This document shows, piece by piece, positions 9,943-20,520 of a stretch of DNA of 64,000 nucleotides. The translations under genes were made by a program, and so were the position numbers. Position 1 is the stretch's first letter. Each line of letters opens with the position of its first letter. Origin of the DNA: Gnetum montanum (Eukaryota; Streptophyta; Gnetopsida; Gnetales; Gnetaceae); the NCBI GenBank assembly GCA_015680685.1, contig MNCI01026473.1, positions 299,212 through 363,211 on the forward strand, in the 5' to 3' direction. Under the pieces are notes generated by a model. That model was not told the origin of the DNA, did no database searches, and saw only the letters and a program-made list of their open reading frames with translations.

Positions 9943-9960
9943 TCCCCGGCAACGACTCCA
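9943..9960 (-). other. Element A primer-binding site (tRNA-Asp, degenerate)
   Basis: The plus strand reads TCCCCGGCAACGACTCCA, matching the plant tRNA-Asp 3' end TCCCCGGCAACGGCGCCA except for two bases (GG>GA, GC>TC type changes). One base separates it from the LTR edge at 9962. This places the 5' LTR at 9962 and fixes the element on the minus strand. Confidence 0.88.
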
Positions 9961-9961
9961 A

Positions 9962-10801
9962 TGATGAGTGGCGAGGTACCCCTACACTCAACCATATGAA
10001 TACAAGCATAGCACGCGTGATCTAGTTGAACTCCATAGACTAAGTGCCTACACGCCTCATGGAACACTTAAGGTTAATTATTCGTTGTCTTCCCAGACTT
10101 ACTTGTAGTTGTCACGGTGTATGGTTAAGTAAGTCTCAGGTATATGATTTTTATGTCTTTTCGATTTAATCTCCTATGCTAATAAGGTGAAGGATGAAGA
10201 AACTAATTACTAACTTTAACTAACTAACTAAGTCTTAATTAACCTAGCGTCAGCATCCATTCCCACTTACCGTTCACACCCTGAACCAATGCAACCTTGG
10301 TTACCAAACGCTAATCGTTGCTGGGATCACCAAGTGTAACACACGTGCTCAAAGTGGTCGTACTGAGGCACTTAACTAGGAGAGAAGGGTTGAGAGAGAT
10401 TTAATGACTAATAAAGCATGTAAATAATAAACAGTAAATAACAATAAAAAAGTCCTAATTAGCCTATTCCATGCACTACAAGGTTTATCCAAGAAGTTCA
10501 TCTTTATTGTCGTACACAAACATGTGTTCAGGTACAATATTTGCTCGAATAAAGATCCGTTCACTTTGGAGCTCCTATTGTGGGCACATGGAAAATATTC
10601 TATCTTTGGAGAGGTAAAATTGCCAGAGTTTCACTAAGGGTCTAGATCTAGATGAGAAACAAAGGGAGAGCCACCTCTTATTTACAGACTTGGTGGTGGA
10701 CCGCGATATCGCGTATGCGATATTGTTGTGCGATGAGATATCGCAACGGACGCAATATTGCATACGCGATATCGTAGCCCATGCAATATCATGTCCCATC
10801 A
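9962..10801 (-). repeat. Element A 5' LTR (840 bases)
   Basis: Pairs with 3799-4594. It is about 44 bases longer, mainly in the block of GCGATATCGC-like palindromes near 10700-10790 that starts U3. A TATAAATAAGAGG-like TATA box lies near 10675-10690 on the minus strand and would drive transcription of the element. Confidence 0.92.
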
Positions 10802-11660
10802 TAGATGTAATATCACATCTAGTATAACTTAGTTGCATTGACGCATCCTCATCAACGAAGCCAAATGCATTAACACATCCCAATCGATGCAATGCCTCTA
10901 TTTGCCTATAAATATACAAGCACACGCCACATATTTGGCACCATTTGGTCAATAGTGTAGCTAACCTCTTATAGTTTTATTCTATAATCTTGGAAAATAG
11001 TCAATAAGTGCCCACAACATGGACTTGAGTCAATTATACAATGTCTTATTCAAGTGGCATTGTACCTAGATACATTCCATGAATGACAATAAGATCAAGA
11101 TTTATTCACATTCATTGCAGTACTTTGACTTAGAAAAGGTTTACTTTCAATGTAATTTACTTTCTATGTACTTAGTTAATATTTACATTTTCATGCATAT
11201 TAATCAATTAGCCATATGAGTGTGACCAATTTTGAGCATAAACACATATTTGCTTGGTAATCCTAGTAGCGTTATTGTTTAGTTCACCCAGTAGCATAAC
11301 ACTTGGTAATCCCAGCAGTGAATACGTGAGTTCAAGATGTGTACAACAAGATAGGAACAAATACTCATTGCCCTTATGATAGTTTTAGATTTAATTTTAT
11401 TAATAATTAATTAAATAATTAATTTCTATGTTCTTATTCAATTAGTTTAAGGCTCCAACAACATCAATAGTCATATGCCTCACTTTGGACTAAACCATAT
11501 GTGATAAAGCTACTACTAATCCAAGTGAAAAGATAACGACCTATGATTGATGCTTAACAATTTAGATATCACACTAGTTCCATCCACAAAATTTGATTAG
11601 ATTGCACGTAAATACTTGTAATTTGTATAGTTGGGCGAAGGGAATACCCGCTACTCATCA
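10802..11660 (+). repeat. Element B 5' LTR, second part
   Basis: Continues the LTR begun at 3600. The first five bases (TAGAT) are the duplicated target of element A. It matches 16831-17650 (CCTATAAATATACAAG box near 10908, then ACCATTTGGTCAATAGTGTAGC and so on) and ends in CTCATCA at 11660. The TATA-like box is conserved in both LTRs. Confidence 0.9.
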
Positions 11661-11661
11661 T

Positions 11662-11679
11662 TGGTGTCATTGTTGGGGA
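11662..11679 (+). other. Element B primer-binding site (tRNA-Asp, decayed)
   Basis: TGGTGTCATTGTTGGGGA follows the LTR after one base. It equals the tRNA-Asp primer site TGGCGCCGTTGCCGGGGA with four C-to-T or G-to-A changes, all at CpG-type or C positions. This is what long-term methylation decay would give. Confidence 0.85.
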
Positions 11680-11791
11680 TGGTGTTAGTAATCTTGATTA
11701 GTTATAGTATAAATGATTGCTAGAAAACCATTAACAATTTATCTTTTAGGAAATATTAATATTTTAAGCCACATATATATTAATTGAAAAC

Positions 11792-13695
11792 ACATCTTCT
11801 TCACATAAGATCAATAATCCATCACATGATGAGAACACTAGTAGGAGAAATGATAGGATCTATATTGAAGAGAATTAGAGTGAACCACTAAAAGCAAGGA
11901 TCTCATATGCTCATTCCGATCCTTACTATATTTAAGAACTACATTCAACTATCATGCATAGTCCTAGAGGAGATGAAACAAGTCCAAGAACAAGGACCTT
12001 AAGGCCTAGAACCTCTAGCATACTTAGAAGAGATGAAAAAAGGGATCATAGGGGAAGATATAAGAGCCATGGCGATTCTCCCAATTCACCATCTTTCTCT
12101 TCCTTTTCAACATCTAGTTTTAATGAAATTGAATGTAGGAAGAAAGAGATATAAAGGGATCAAGATGAAGATAGAAATCAAAATCAAAGACAAGATATGA
12201 GGTATCAAATGGAGCATAGACAAGATCATCATACTCAAACAAATAGAAATAGAGATTATCACCATGACATGTCTGATGATAATAAACCCTTGTTAGCTAC
12301 TAGAAGTATGATACAGCTCAAAGAAGTAGTTAGAATACCCCATAGGCATCAAAGGGAAAGCTGCATCAAACGACTTGATATGAATAACATTCCTAAATTT
12401 GAGGGAGGCTACAATTCTCATCCACAATATCATTTACAAGTTGTCCATGATGTCTACACCTTGCAAAATATCAAAAGTAAATGGCCAAAGCTTAAGATCT
12501 TTCCTAGGATGCTAATAGAAGAAGCTGAAAGTTGATATAAATTGTTGAAACTAGATTCAATCCACTGATGGTCCATAATGCTTGAGCTCTTCAACGAAAA
12601 ATACCAAACATATTCAAGAGTATCCAATCTAAGAAAACAAATCCAAGGGTAAAAGTAATAAAATCATGAATCTTTATATGCAAACTTTGACAAATATTAT
12701 TCTTTACTACATAGATGCCTAGGCCATTGATTTTCTTAAAATGAGTAGCTTTGTCACATCATAGATGGGCTTCGTAACAAAACGAGTGAGACCCTTAGAA
12801 TCTATGCCTAAGGAAAATTATCATAGTTGAGAGCTCATTAGATACAACATTAATTGTACATATTGCAAAAGAAGAAGGAGAGCTATGTGAAAGGAAGAGT
12901 ATAGAGGAATATAACTAGGATCCAACTTCTCAAAAAAAAAAAAAGATCCATATTTATGATTAGGAGAAAGAGGTAGTTCTTGATGAGTTGATTTCACATA
13001 AAACCTTGCCAATACAAAAATCTATCACTGAGATTCAAGCAAGGGTAGATAAGATGTGGAAGTTAATGAATGAAAAAGTTACAACCAACTTGAAAATCAT
13101 AGAGGAGAAGGTAAAGCAAATAGGATCAAGTGGTCGAAATAGAATGGGGAAAAAGAACAAGGAAACAGGTAAGAACACTTATCAGCAAAAAGGAAAATAG
13201 CTATAGTAGAAAAGGTTGTAAACTCAAGTATAGAGAAGGAGGATGGATGTAACATCTATGAATATGAACATCCAAAAGGCTACTACCTAGTTATGTTACA
13301 TCTACAAGAGTTTGGGGCTTTCGTTTTGAATCTCAAGTTCATAGAAAAGAAAATGCCTAGCAGATTGCCTTACTCACAAGGCAATTATAGACAGTCCTAT
13401 AACTAATTGTACTATCCTGGTGGGACTTCTTGTCAACCTCAAGACCACTATTAGTCATAGTGGCAAAATCCACAATCATGGGGGATGCCATCAACAACCT
13501 TTTTCTCCTAATGGTTCTCCTTTCCATGCCTCAACTCATTATTACTACTATTCTAAATATCATCAAACCAAAACCTCTCCTATAGGGTTACCACCCTATA
13601 CCTCTCATCATCCATCACATCCTAAATACGCTCATACTCTCCTACAACATATGCCACAACTAATAATGCAAGAAGGATTAGCATCACAACCTTAA
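11792..13695 (+). pseudogene. Element B gag
   Basis: The start codon seems lost: TSSSHK at 11792 aligns with MSSSSHK of the other elements, so ATG became ACA. The gag core is clear at 12330-12660 (RIPHRHQRESCIKRLDMNNI, KFEGGYNSHPQYHLQVVHDV) and continues in broken frames to about 12800. The zinc knuckle near 13250 is damaged: CNIYEYEHPKGYY keeps only the first Cys and the His. A Pro/Gln-rich tail reaches 13695. Many stops are present. Confidence 0.82.
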
Positions 13696-14486
13696 CAAAA
13701 GAATGCCACTTGCACTGTGAACATACAAGTGAATGATAATGTTAATAGAACTAAGAATAAGTCTCGGAAACATCCTTTCAGTAGAATAGTTTCCATATAG
13801 GTAAATAAAACTAATAAATCTACTAACTCATCAATACTAGCACAAGGCCAATATGATGCAATTTCCTTCCTCACAAAAATAATGTCTCTTAATCCTACAC
13901 AAAATCCAACAATCATTATCACTCCAATACAAAACATAAAATATGAACCTATCATTATGGAGAGACAGAAAATTTCATGCATTGCTAATAATGATAAACG
14001 GTATAGTAGTGGGCTGAAAGTTTAAAGTATTAACACAATCTTTGTACCAACCCACAACAATTTGAGAAACAAGTGTGTGTGTAAAACTAAGTTTATAAAT
14101 AAGCCACTAAACCAAAAGACACCTAATGACTTGAGAATGAGAATACCAAACCATTTAAAAGATGCATGGAAACATCCAATTCACTTATTAGTTCTAGTCC
14201 TAAGAAAATGGACCAAATAGAGAACTCAAAGAAAGACATCATATACTTTGACTATACACCAAAAGAAGATGTTAAACAAGGAGACCCAAGTACTAACATA
14301 GAAAATCAAAACGAAAACATATTTGGACTCTCTAAAAACAAAACACCTTCTAGTCCAACTAAATATATATCTTCAAATGATGGAAACCTTATTATCATTA
14401 ATGTTAAATGTGCTAACAAGCAAAAACTTAAATCACTAAAGATAATAAAAGGAAAACTTATGATGTATAACCAAGGGAATATGTAG
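13696..14486 (+). pseudogene. Element B post-gag remnant with pol stub
   Basis: The part after gag resembles the gag tail of D and E (NATCTVNIQ for NATRAVNLQP, then RKHPFSRI for RRPFFRT). No protease active site is found. The frame 14166-14486 ends KYISSNDGNLIIINVKCANK and LKIIKG. This aligns with D's YTFLKNGKPVIINAKLAPQQ region just before the reverse transcriptase palm. The coding sequence stops there and non-coding DNA with a polypurine-like motif follows at 14510-14535. The pol deletion point differs from that in A and E. Confidence 0.6.
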
Positions 14487-16617
14487 TCCATTTTTTGAAT
14501 ACTCTCCCATGAATTTAATCATGGGGGAGATGCCCCATCTTGAACCAAAAACTAATAAGTTCATTTTCAATTTTTTTTATTTAATTTTTTATCATTTTCC
14601 TATTTCTTCAAAAATTTTCATTTCTTTATAATTTTCTCTTTTCTTGAGTCATTCCCTTTATGTTTTATGAATGTTTACTATGATTTTTTTAATAATATTG
14701 TCAGTCATGATGCAAAAGCCAACATCATGTGTTGAGTCTTTGTCCTATGCTATCAAGACAACTTGGTAACATCATCCATCCCTCCAATTCTATAAATAAC
14801 ATATCTTTATCATGAAAGTAATATGGTTCTTCTCACACAAAACTAAAATTAACTCATGATCATTGTGCCTTGAAGAAAAGAAGAAAGATCAAGTGGGAAT
14901 GGAAAAGGGTGTAACTTCAAGGGGATTTGTTAGGTTCTATTCTTGACTTCCTTCTTGAGGCCTATCACTCTTCATGGAATGTATCATCACTCCTCCTATA
15001 GACTATAAAAGAAATATGTCTTTGTAACATGTGGTTCTCATTTAGAAAAAAAAAAGGAATAAACACACCACTTTGAAGATCTCTTGGGATACATGCACTG
15101 GTTATAAGACTGGAAAGACATATTACCCATGCCTGAAGGCACCCCTCTAACAAAGGTCCAAATTTCTTCCTCAATAATCTCTAAAACTACTTCCTTCTTT
15201 TCTTTCTAGAGTGATGCTCATTCTCTATGATTATTATGAACTCATGATGGTAAACAAGAAGGGGCACATCAATGCGAGGCCACTATTAATGGTATGGACT
15301 TGGTTTAAAACTTGGATAGATAGGTAGGAAAATCATCTTAATCACAATTGATACAGAAACCTATTATCGACATGCTTAGGTACCTCACATTCCAATCTCT
15401 ACAATTCCTTCTCATCCCATTATTCACCTCACTATTGCATATAATTATGAGCTTAATGGTTTTATATAGTATAGTGCTAGATCCTAACCAAGGTAGTTGT
15501 GTGTTGTTTGGAACAAAGATGTGATCTACATTTAACTTCTAAGGTGCCCATGGACATGTATAGAACTAGTTATGCAAGGACAATATGGCATGAGCCTGCA
15601 TTGGAGAGGACCCACTTGCATGAATACTATTAATCATGGCACTAAATCAAAATTCCATATCCTAAAAGACATCATGTATAACTTCTCTAAATTTATGCAT
15701 GATTTTGAGACTACTTCTCACAATTTCGATCAATTGTAATACTTTTATGTACTTTTATATCGAACTATTCTCCAAATTCAATATATCCTAGTCATCATGT
15801 GAACTAGACCTTCAATTTTTGTGTTCGAAAGATTGTGAACTTCAAGAGTTGAACTCATTTGTTGTGGGGGGATAAGGGTGTGATTTTTGAACTTTTTGAA
15901 CTTTTTCTAACATCACATTTTCAAACATTATAGTAACTAAAAATAAAAATAATCAAAATGACTTGAACAACATGATTATTTTAGTTACCTTAAAGCCTTG
16001 GGGGACATTATTACAAAATCACCTTAAGCCTAAATGCTAAATGTTTTTCGAATTTGAAGCTAACTAGGGATCCACAAAGGGTTAATCATTAAGGAAAAAT
16101 TACCAAAACTAACGTTGATCCTGTAGTAATTACAAGTGATGCTAAAAGGAATGTTTAAGGTTGCAGGTCTTTTGTAAGGAAAGGAAAAGAGACCAAGAGG
16201 AGGATAGAGGAGAATATGCCCATGGAAAAATAGTAGCACATACAATAATTAAAGCTCAAACATCATTTGTTTGCTAGACGCATGGGATGATGAGGAGAAA
16301 TTTTAGTCCATCCTTCAAAAATATTCTGCATAAAAGAGAATCACCAATATAACAACCAAGGTTGAAAAAAAAAACAACCACTGCTACCAACATCATGAAG
16401 ATTCATTATCAGTGGATTTTTTGAAGACTTCTAAAATTTGGTAAACTTTGATGTCTATCCAATCTTTTTGTCATTTTGTAATACATTCTCTCGAATAAAA
16501 TTTTGTAATGCGATAATTAAGTTTTGTAATGGTAGCCAATGTAGTCTTGGTCACCCCATAATTTTTGTAATGGAACTTCGTGCATTTATATATAACTCAA
16601 AGATAAGTTTTTAGTTA
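14487..16617 (+). other. Element B 3' non-coding region
   Basis: 2.1 kb without a credible gene. It begins with TCATGGGGGAGATG (near 14518), the same motif that lies at the end of the coding part in A, D and E. Small open frames here are short and unconserved. Confidence 0.55.
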
Positions 16618-16618
16618 G

Positions 16619-16629
16619 TTGTGGGGGCA
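16619..16629 (+). other. Polypurine tract of element B
   Basis: TTGTGGGGGCA lies directly before the 3' LTR start TGATGAAACC at 16630. Confidence 0.75.
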
Positions 16630-17650
16630 TGATGAAACCTGATATATCAAGTAACTTAGTCGTATGGATATGATGAAGTATCATTTTGTCAAGTGTATCA
16701 ATTGGCTGAGATTTTGTAGATGCTACATCATAGATGCTATGTTGCATCAGCATTGTACCATCCTCATCAATGCATCTATGTTGGTTGCTATATGGTAGAT
16801 GCTACATAGCATCTCCTATAACTTAGTTGTGTCAATGCATCCTTGTCGATGTAGCCAAATGCACTAACTCATCCCCATCAACACAATGCTTATATTTGCC
16901 TATAAATATACAAGTACACGTAGCATATTTGGTACCATTTGGTCAATAGTGTAGCTAAACTCTTGCAGTTTTATTTTGTAATCTTAGCAAATAGTCAATG
17001 AGTGCCTACAATGTGAATTTGAGTTAATTGTATAATGTCTTATTTTAGTGGCATTGTACCTAGATACATTCCATGAACAACAATAAGATCGAGATTGATT
17101 CACATTCATTGTAGTACTTTGATTTAGAATAGATTTACTTTCAATGCAATTTACTTTCTATGTACTCAGTTAATATTTACATTTTCATGCACATTAATCA
17201 ATTAGCAGAATAAGCATGACCAATTTCGAGCATCAACATGTATTCACTTGGTAATCCCAATAGCATTATTGCTTAGTTCGCTTAGTAGCATAACACTTTG
17301 TAATCCCAGCAACGATTATGTGAGTTTAGGATGTGTACAGCAAGTTGGGAATGGATACTAATCATCCTTAGGATAGTTTTAGATTTAATTTTATCATTAA
17401 TTAGATTAAATAATTTCTATGTTATTATTAGTTATTTTAACACCCCAACAACATCAATAGTCATATGCCTCACTTTGAACTAAACCATACATGATAAAGC
17501 CACCACTAGTCTAAGTCGAAAGACAACGTTCTACATTCGATGCTTAACAATCTATATACCATACTAGTTCCATCAATAGAATTCAACTAGATTACACTTT
17601 AATGCTTGTGATTTATATGGTTGGCCATAGGGAATACCTGCTGCTCATCA
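16630..17650 (+). repeat. Element B 3' LTR (1,021 bases)
   Basis: TGATGAAACC to CTCATCA, matching the split 5' LTR (3600-3798 plus 10807-11660). It has a CCTATAAATATACAAG promoter box near 16900 and TAGATGCTAC-type inverted repeats near 16715-16820. The target duplication GAATC follows at 17651. Confidence 0.92.
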
Positions 17651-17664
17651 GAATCCAAGGGCTT
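17651..17664 (-). pseudogene. KRR1: KRR1 fragment, copy 3, 14-base island
   Basis: GAATCCAAGGGCTT aligns with GAAATCCAGGGCTG in KRR1 copy 2 (near 1328-1341). It is all that remains of the host sequence between element B and solo LTR C. Confidence 0.6.
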
Positions 17665-18517
17665 TGATGAGAGATGAGGTACCCCTACGCCCAACCATAC
17701 GAATCACAAGCATTCACGCATGATCCGATTGAACTCCACAGACCTTAAGTTCTTAAGTACATTAGTTTCAAGGAAGTGAAATCTAATTGGAACGACCATT
17801 GTCTTCTTAATTCCACTTGTGAGGTACAAGTATATGGTTAATTGTAATTGAGGTATGTGATTTTTATCATTTTATATTTTATAAGTTTAATTGCCTAGGA
17901 CTAGAATGAGAGGTAGACTAATTTAAGATCTAATTCGTCTATTGCCTAGCTAGCCTAATACAAGTAACCGTTTCCACACTCCAGATACATCCTGAATGTA
18001 GGTAGCACTACTAGGTTACCAAATGTTAAGTGTTTCTGGGTTACCAAGTACTACACATATGCTCGAAGTGGTCATGCTTGTGTTCATTAACAACTAGAAA
18101 TTAATTTCTTAATGAAAATGCATTAAAGTAAAGTGCATGAATATCAAATTCATTAGAGGAAACATTAATCTATTCTCAGTGTTGCAAGGATTATCAAAAG
18201 AGTTCATTTTTATTCCCGTCACACTACTGTGCTCAAGTACATCAATGCTCAAATAAAGATTCGTACACACTTAGACTCCTACTGTGGGCACTTAGAAAAT
18301 ATTCTAACTTTGGAGAAAACAAACTACAAGAGCTTCGCTATGCTATGACAAAAGCTATCTGAAAATCATGAGCCCAAGCCTTATATTTATAGGCTGACAT
18401 ATAACTCGTGATATCAAATATTTGACATCACATCTTGGGACCCAATATCGGGTATCCGATATCAAGGCCCCAATATCGAATATCCAATATCAGAGCCAGT
18501 CAAAATATGATTCATCA
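17665..18517 (-). repeat. Solo LTR C
   Basis: TGATGAGAGATGAGGTACCC to TTCATCA, 853 bases, same orientation and layout as the LTRs of A, D, E and G. This includes the TATA box on the minus strand (near 18388-18400, TATAAATATAAGG) and the block of ATATCGG/CCGATATC palindromes near the right end. Flanking bases GGCTT (17660-17664) and AACTT (18518-18522) agree at three of five positions. No internal sequence is present, so it is probably the product of LTR-LTR recombination. Confidence 0.8.
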
Positions 18518-18606
18518 AACTTAGGTCTGTCATATTCTTCCTTTCTCTTCCATGTCCATGTCGATGATGATGATACTTGTGTTTATGTTTGCACTTCCAC
18601 TACCAT
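18518..18606 (-). pseudogene. KRR1: KRR1 fragment, copy 3, proximal part with start codon
   Basis: From the ATG at 18606 the minus strand follows copy 2 (MVVEVQT, serine run, TWTWKRKEE, then a segment like HDNPQPW), with one early stop. It continues at 17664 and 3599 after removal of the two insertions. Bases 18607-18830 match the region upstream of copy 1. Confidence 0.7.
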
Positions 18607-18830
18607 GTGTACTCTACAACCATAACAATCCCTCTCTATATCTCTATGTTTCCATAGGTAGCACTGAGGATTTTTTTGCATAGATGTTAACGTCATTTAC
18701 TATCTTAATGTTGCAATATATCTCCACTCATTTTGAATTCTTAAATTTTTTATTTTTTAAATAAAAAATACTCTATGATCATTATGATATTTGGATTCAT
18801 GCAATTTCAAATTTTCTACATAAATATTTT

Positions 18831-19339
18831 TAAAAAATAATAATATGGTAAAAATTTACTATGTTTTTGATGAAATTGTTAAATTTGTTAGACCAAAGAT
18901 GTGTTCACATCTAAAAGTGCAACTATTAGCAAGCATAAATATGCATATCACTGCCATGTAGTAATTAAATTGTGTGTTTTTTTAACAATTTGATTTTTTA
19001 AGAAATTACTAACTTTTTCAAGTAGAAAGAGTCTACATTACTTAAAGAATTCTTTTCATCCATTTTCAAGAATGTAGCATAACAAAAAATTTCCCCACAA
19101 GCTTCTGCTTTTTGTGAATTTGATAAATATTTGAAGCAATGTTTTAAAAAAATTTCAAATTCCAACCTCCATAAAAGAGAAAACACTAAGATAAAAATTT
19201 TATCCTTCATAAAAATTTCAAATTCTAGCCTTCATAAAAATTTCCTGAGTTGGGCTTTCCTAGTGTCAAAGTGTGTATGAGGATAGAGAATAGCATGATT
19301 ACTTGGAATTGAATAGCAAGGTTATTGTTATAAAATCTA
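18831..19339. other. No gene recognised
   Basis: AT-rich DNA with several T runs and a doubled AAAAATTTCAAATTC motif (near 19145-19225). No reading frame I can name. Confidence 0.5.
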
Positions 19340-20520
19340 TGATACAACCTCACAGATTCATAGTGAAAGGTTAGAAGTGCAAGGTTTCTAAACTTTAACA
19401 ATCTATTTATCGATTAAAATAATCATCTAGACAATGGTAGTTTAAATTCTATCGAACCATCACTACTTATGGATTTACAATAATTGAAGAAGATTAATGT
19501 TTGTATGTCAAGAGATCCAATAAAAGTTTCATTATCCTTTTCTTGTATGTGAATAATGTTATACTAGCTAGTAATAATGAAAAGATGGTTATTACCATAA
19601 AAAAGATAGCTATCCTCAAACGTTAAGATGAAGGACATGGGTAAAGAAAATTTTATGCTTGGTGTAAAGATCCTAAGGGATAATTTAAGAATACTTCTTA
19701 AGTTTATCACAAGAAGCTTACTTGAAGAAACTTCTTCAGTGATTCAAAATGCATAATTACATACATATTGATACACCCAATGCTAAAGGTAAAATTTTGA
19801 GCATTAGCCTATGCTCAAAAACTTTCAATGATAGAGACAAAATGAGTAATGTACCATATGCTTATGCAATTGGAAGCTTAATATACACAATGATGTGTAC
19901 TTGACCTAACATATGCTTTACAATAGGGCTAGTTAGTCACTACCAATCAAATCCTAGAATTGCATATTGGAAAGTAGTTAAGAGGATTTTTTGTTTTTTA
20001 AGGTGAACTATGGATTATATGCTTTGTTATAAGTATCAAATTTGCAACTCATGAGTTATAGTGATGCCAATTAGGACAGTGACCTAGCTAAAGGTAAATT
20101 GACATTGAGATACAATTTCTTGTTAAATCATGGCACCATGTCTTATAGAAGTAAGAATTAGACTTATATGGCTCTATGCATCATGAAGATAGAGTTTACT
20201 ACACATTCAATAGCAACACAAGAAGCCATTTGGTTGAGGAGTTTCCTTCAAGAACTTGGAATTATTATGGATGCATCAAGATCCGTGATGATCCATTATG
20301 ATAGCATAGCAACACTTTTATATTTAAGGGAGTTCAAGTACTATGACAAGACAAAGCACATTAATATTAAATATGGTTTTGTCTAAGAATCCATGAAGAA
20401 GAAGTGATTTTTCAATACATTTCTACAAGTCATATGATAGCAAAGCCTCTGACCAAGCCCATTCCTAGAGATGTATTTATGACTTTTCTTAAAGCCTTGG
20501 GGCTACATGAAATTTGATTG
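19340..20520 (+). pseudogene. Ty1/copia reverse transcriptase and RNase H remnant
   Basis: Broken plus-strand frames follow the C-terminal half of a copia Pol. They read FIILFLYVNNVILASNN (palm motif YVDD changed to YVNN), MKDMGK..FMLGVKILRD, LMSYSDAN, NFLLNHGTMSYRSKN, then an open stretch 20168-20386 with EAIWLRSFLQELG and YDKTKHINIKYGFV. They end with KPLTKPIPRDVFM and LKALGL near 20500. This is the usual end of copia RNase H. Stops and frameshifts are frequent, and the catalytic YVDD is lost. No LTR pair was found. It is unrelated to the gypsy elements around it and probably older. Confidence 0.85.

Larger units (their letters stand above)
3799..10801 (-). mobile_element. Element A: Athila-related gag-protease element lacking pol
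   Basis: A complete insertion of 7,003 bases, TGATGAGTGG at 3799 to CCCATCA at 10801, with TAGAT on both sides. In minus sense the order is 5' LTR (9962-10801), primer site, gag, protease, a stub of the reverse transcriptase linker, a 1.9-kb non-coding part, polypurine tract and 3' LTR (3799-4594). No reverse transcriptase, RNase H or integrase is present. Frames are interrupted by stops, so it is dead. It sits inside the 5' LTR of B and is thus younger than B. Confidence 0.93.
3600..17650 (+). mobile_element. Element B: gag-bearing Ty3/gypsy element without pol, split by element A
   Basis: The boundaries are TGATAAAACC at 3600 and CTCATCA at 17650, with the duplication GAATT/GAATC outside. 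The two LTRs, the degenerate tRNA-Asp primer site, the gag remnant and the polypurine tract are in plus order. Without element A and its duplicated 5 bases, B is 7,043 bases long. It is related to A, D, E and G by gag and LTR ends, but its LTR body differs (subfamily). All reading frames are broken and no reverse transcriptase or integrase is found. It inserted into KRR1 copy 3. Confidence 0.9.
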
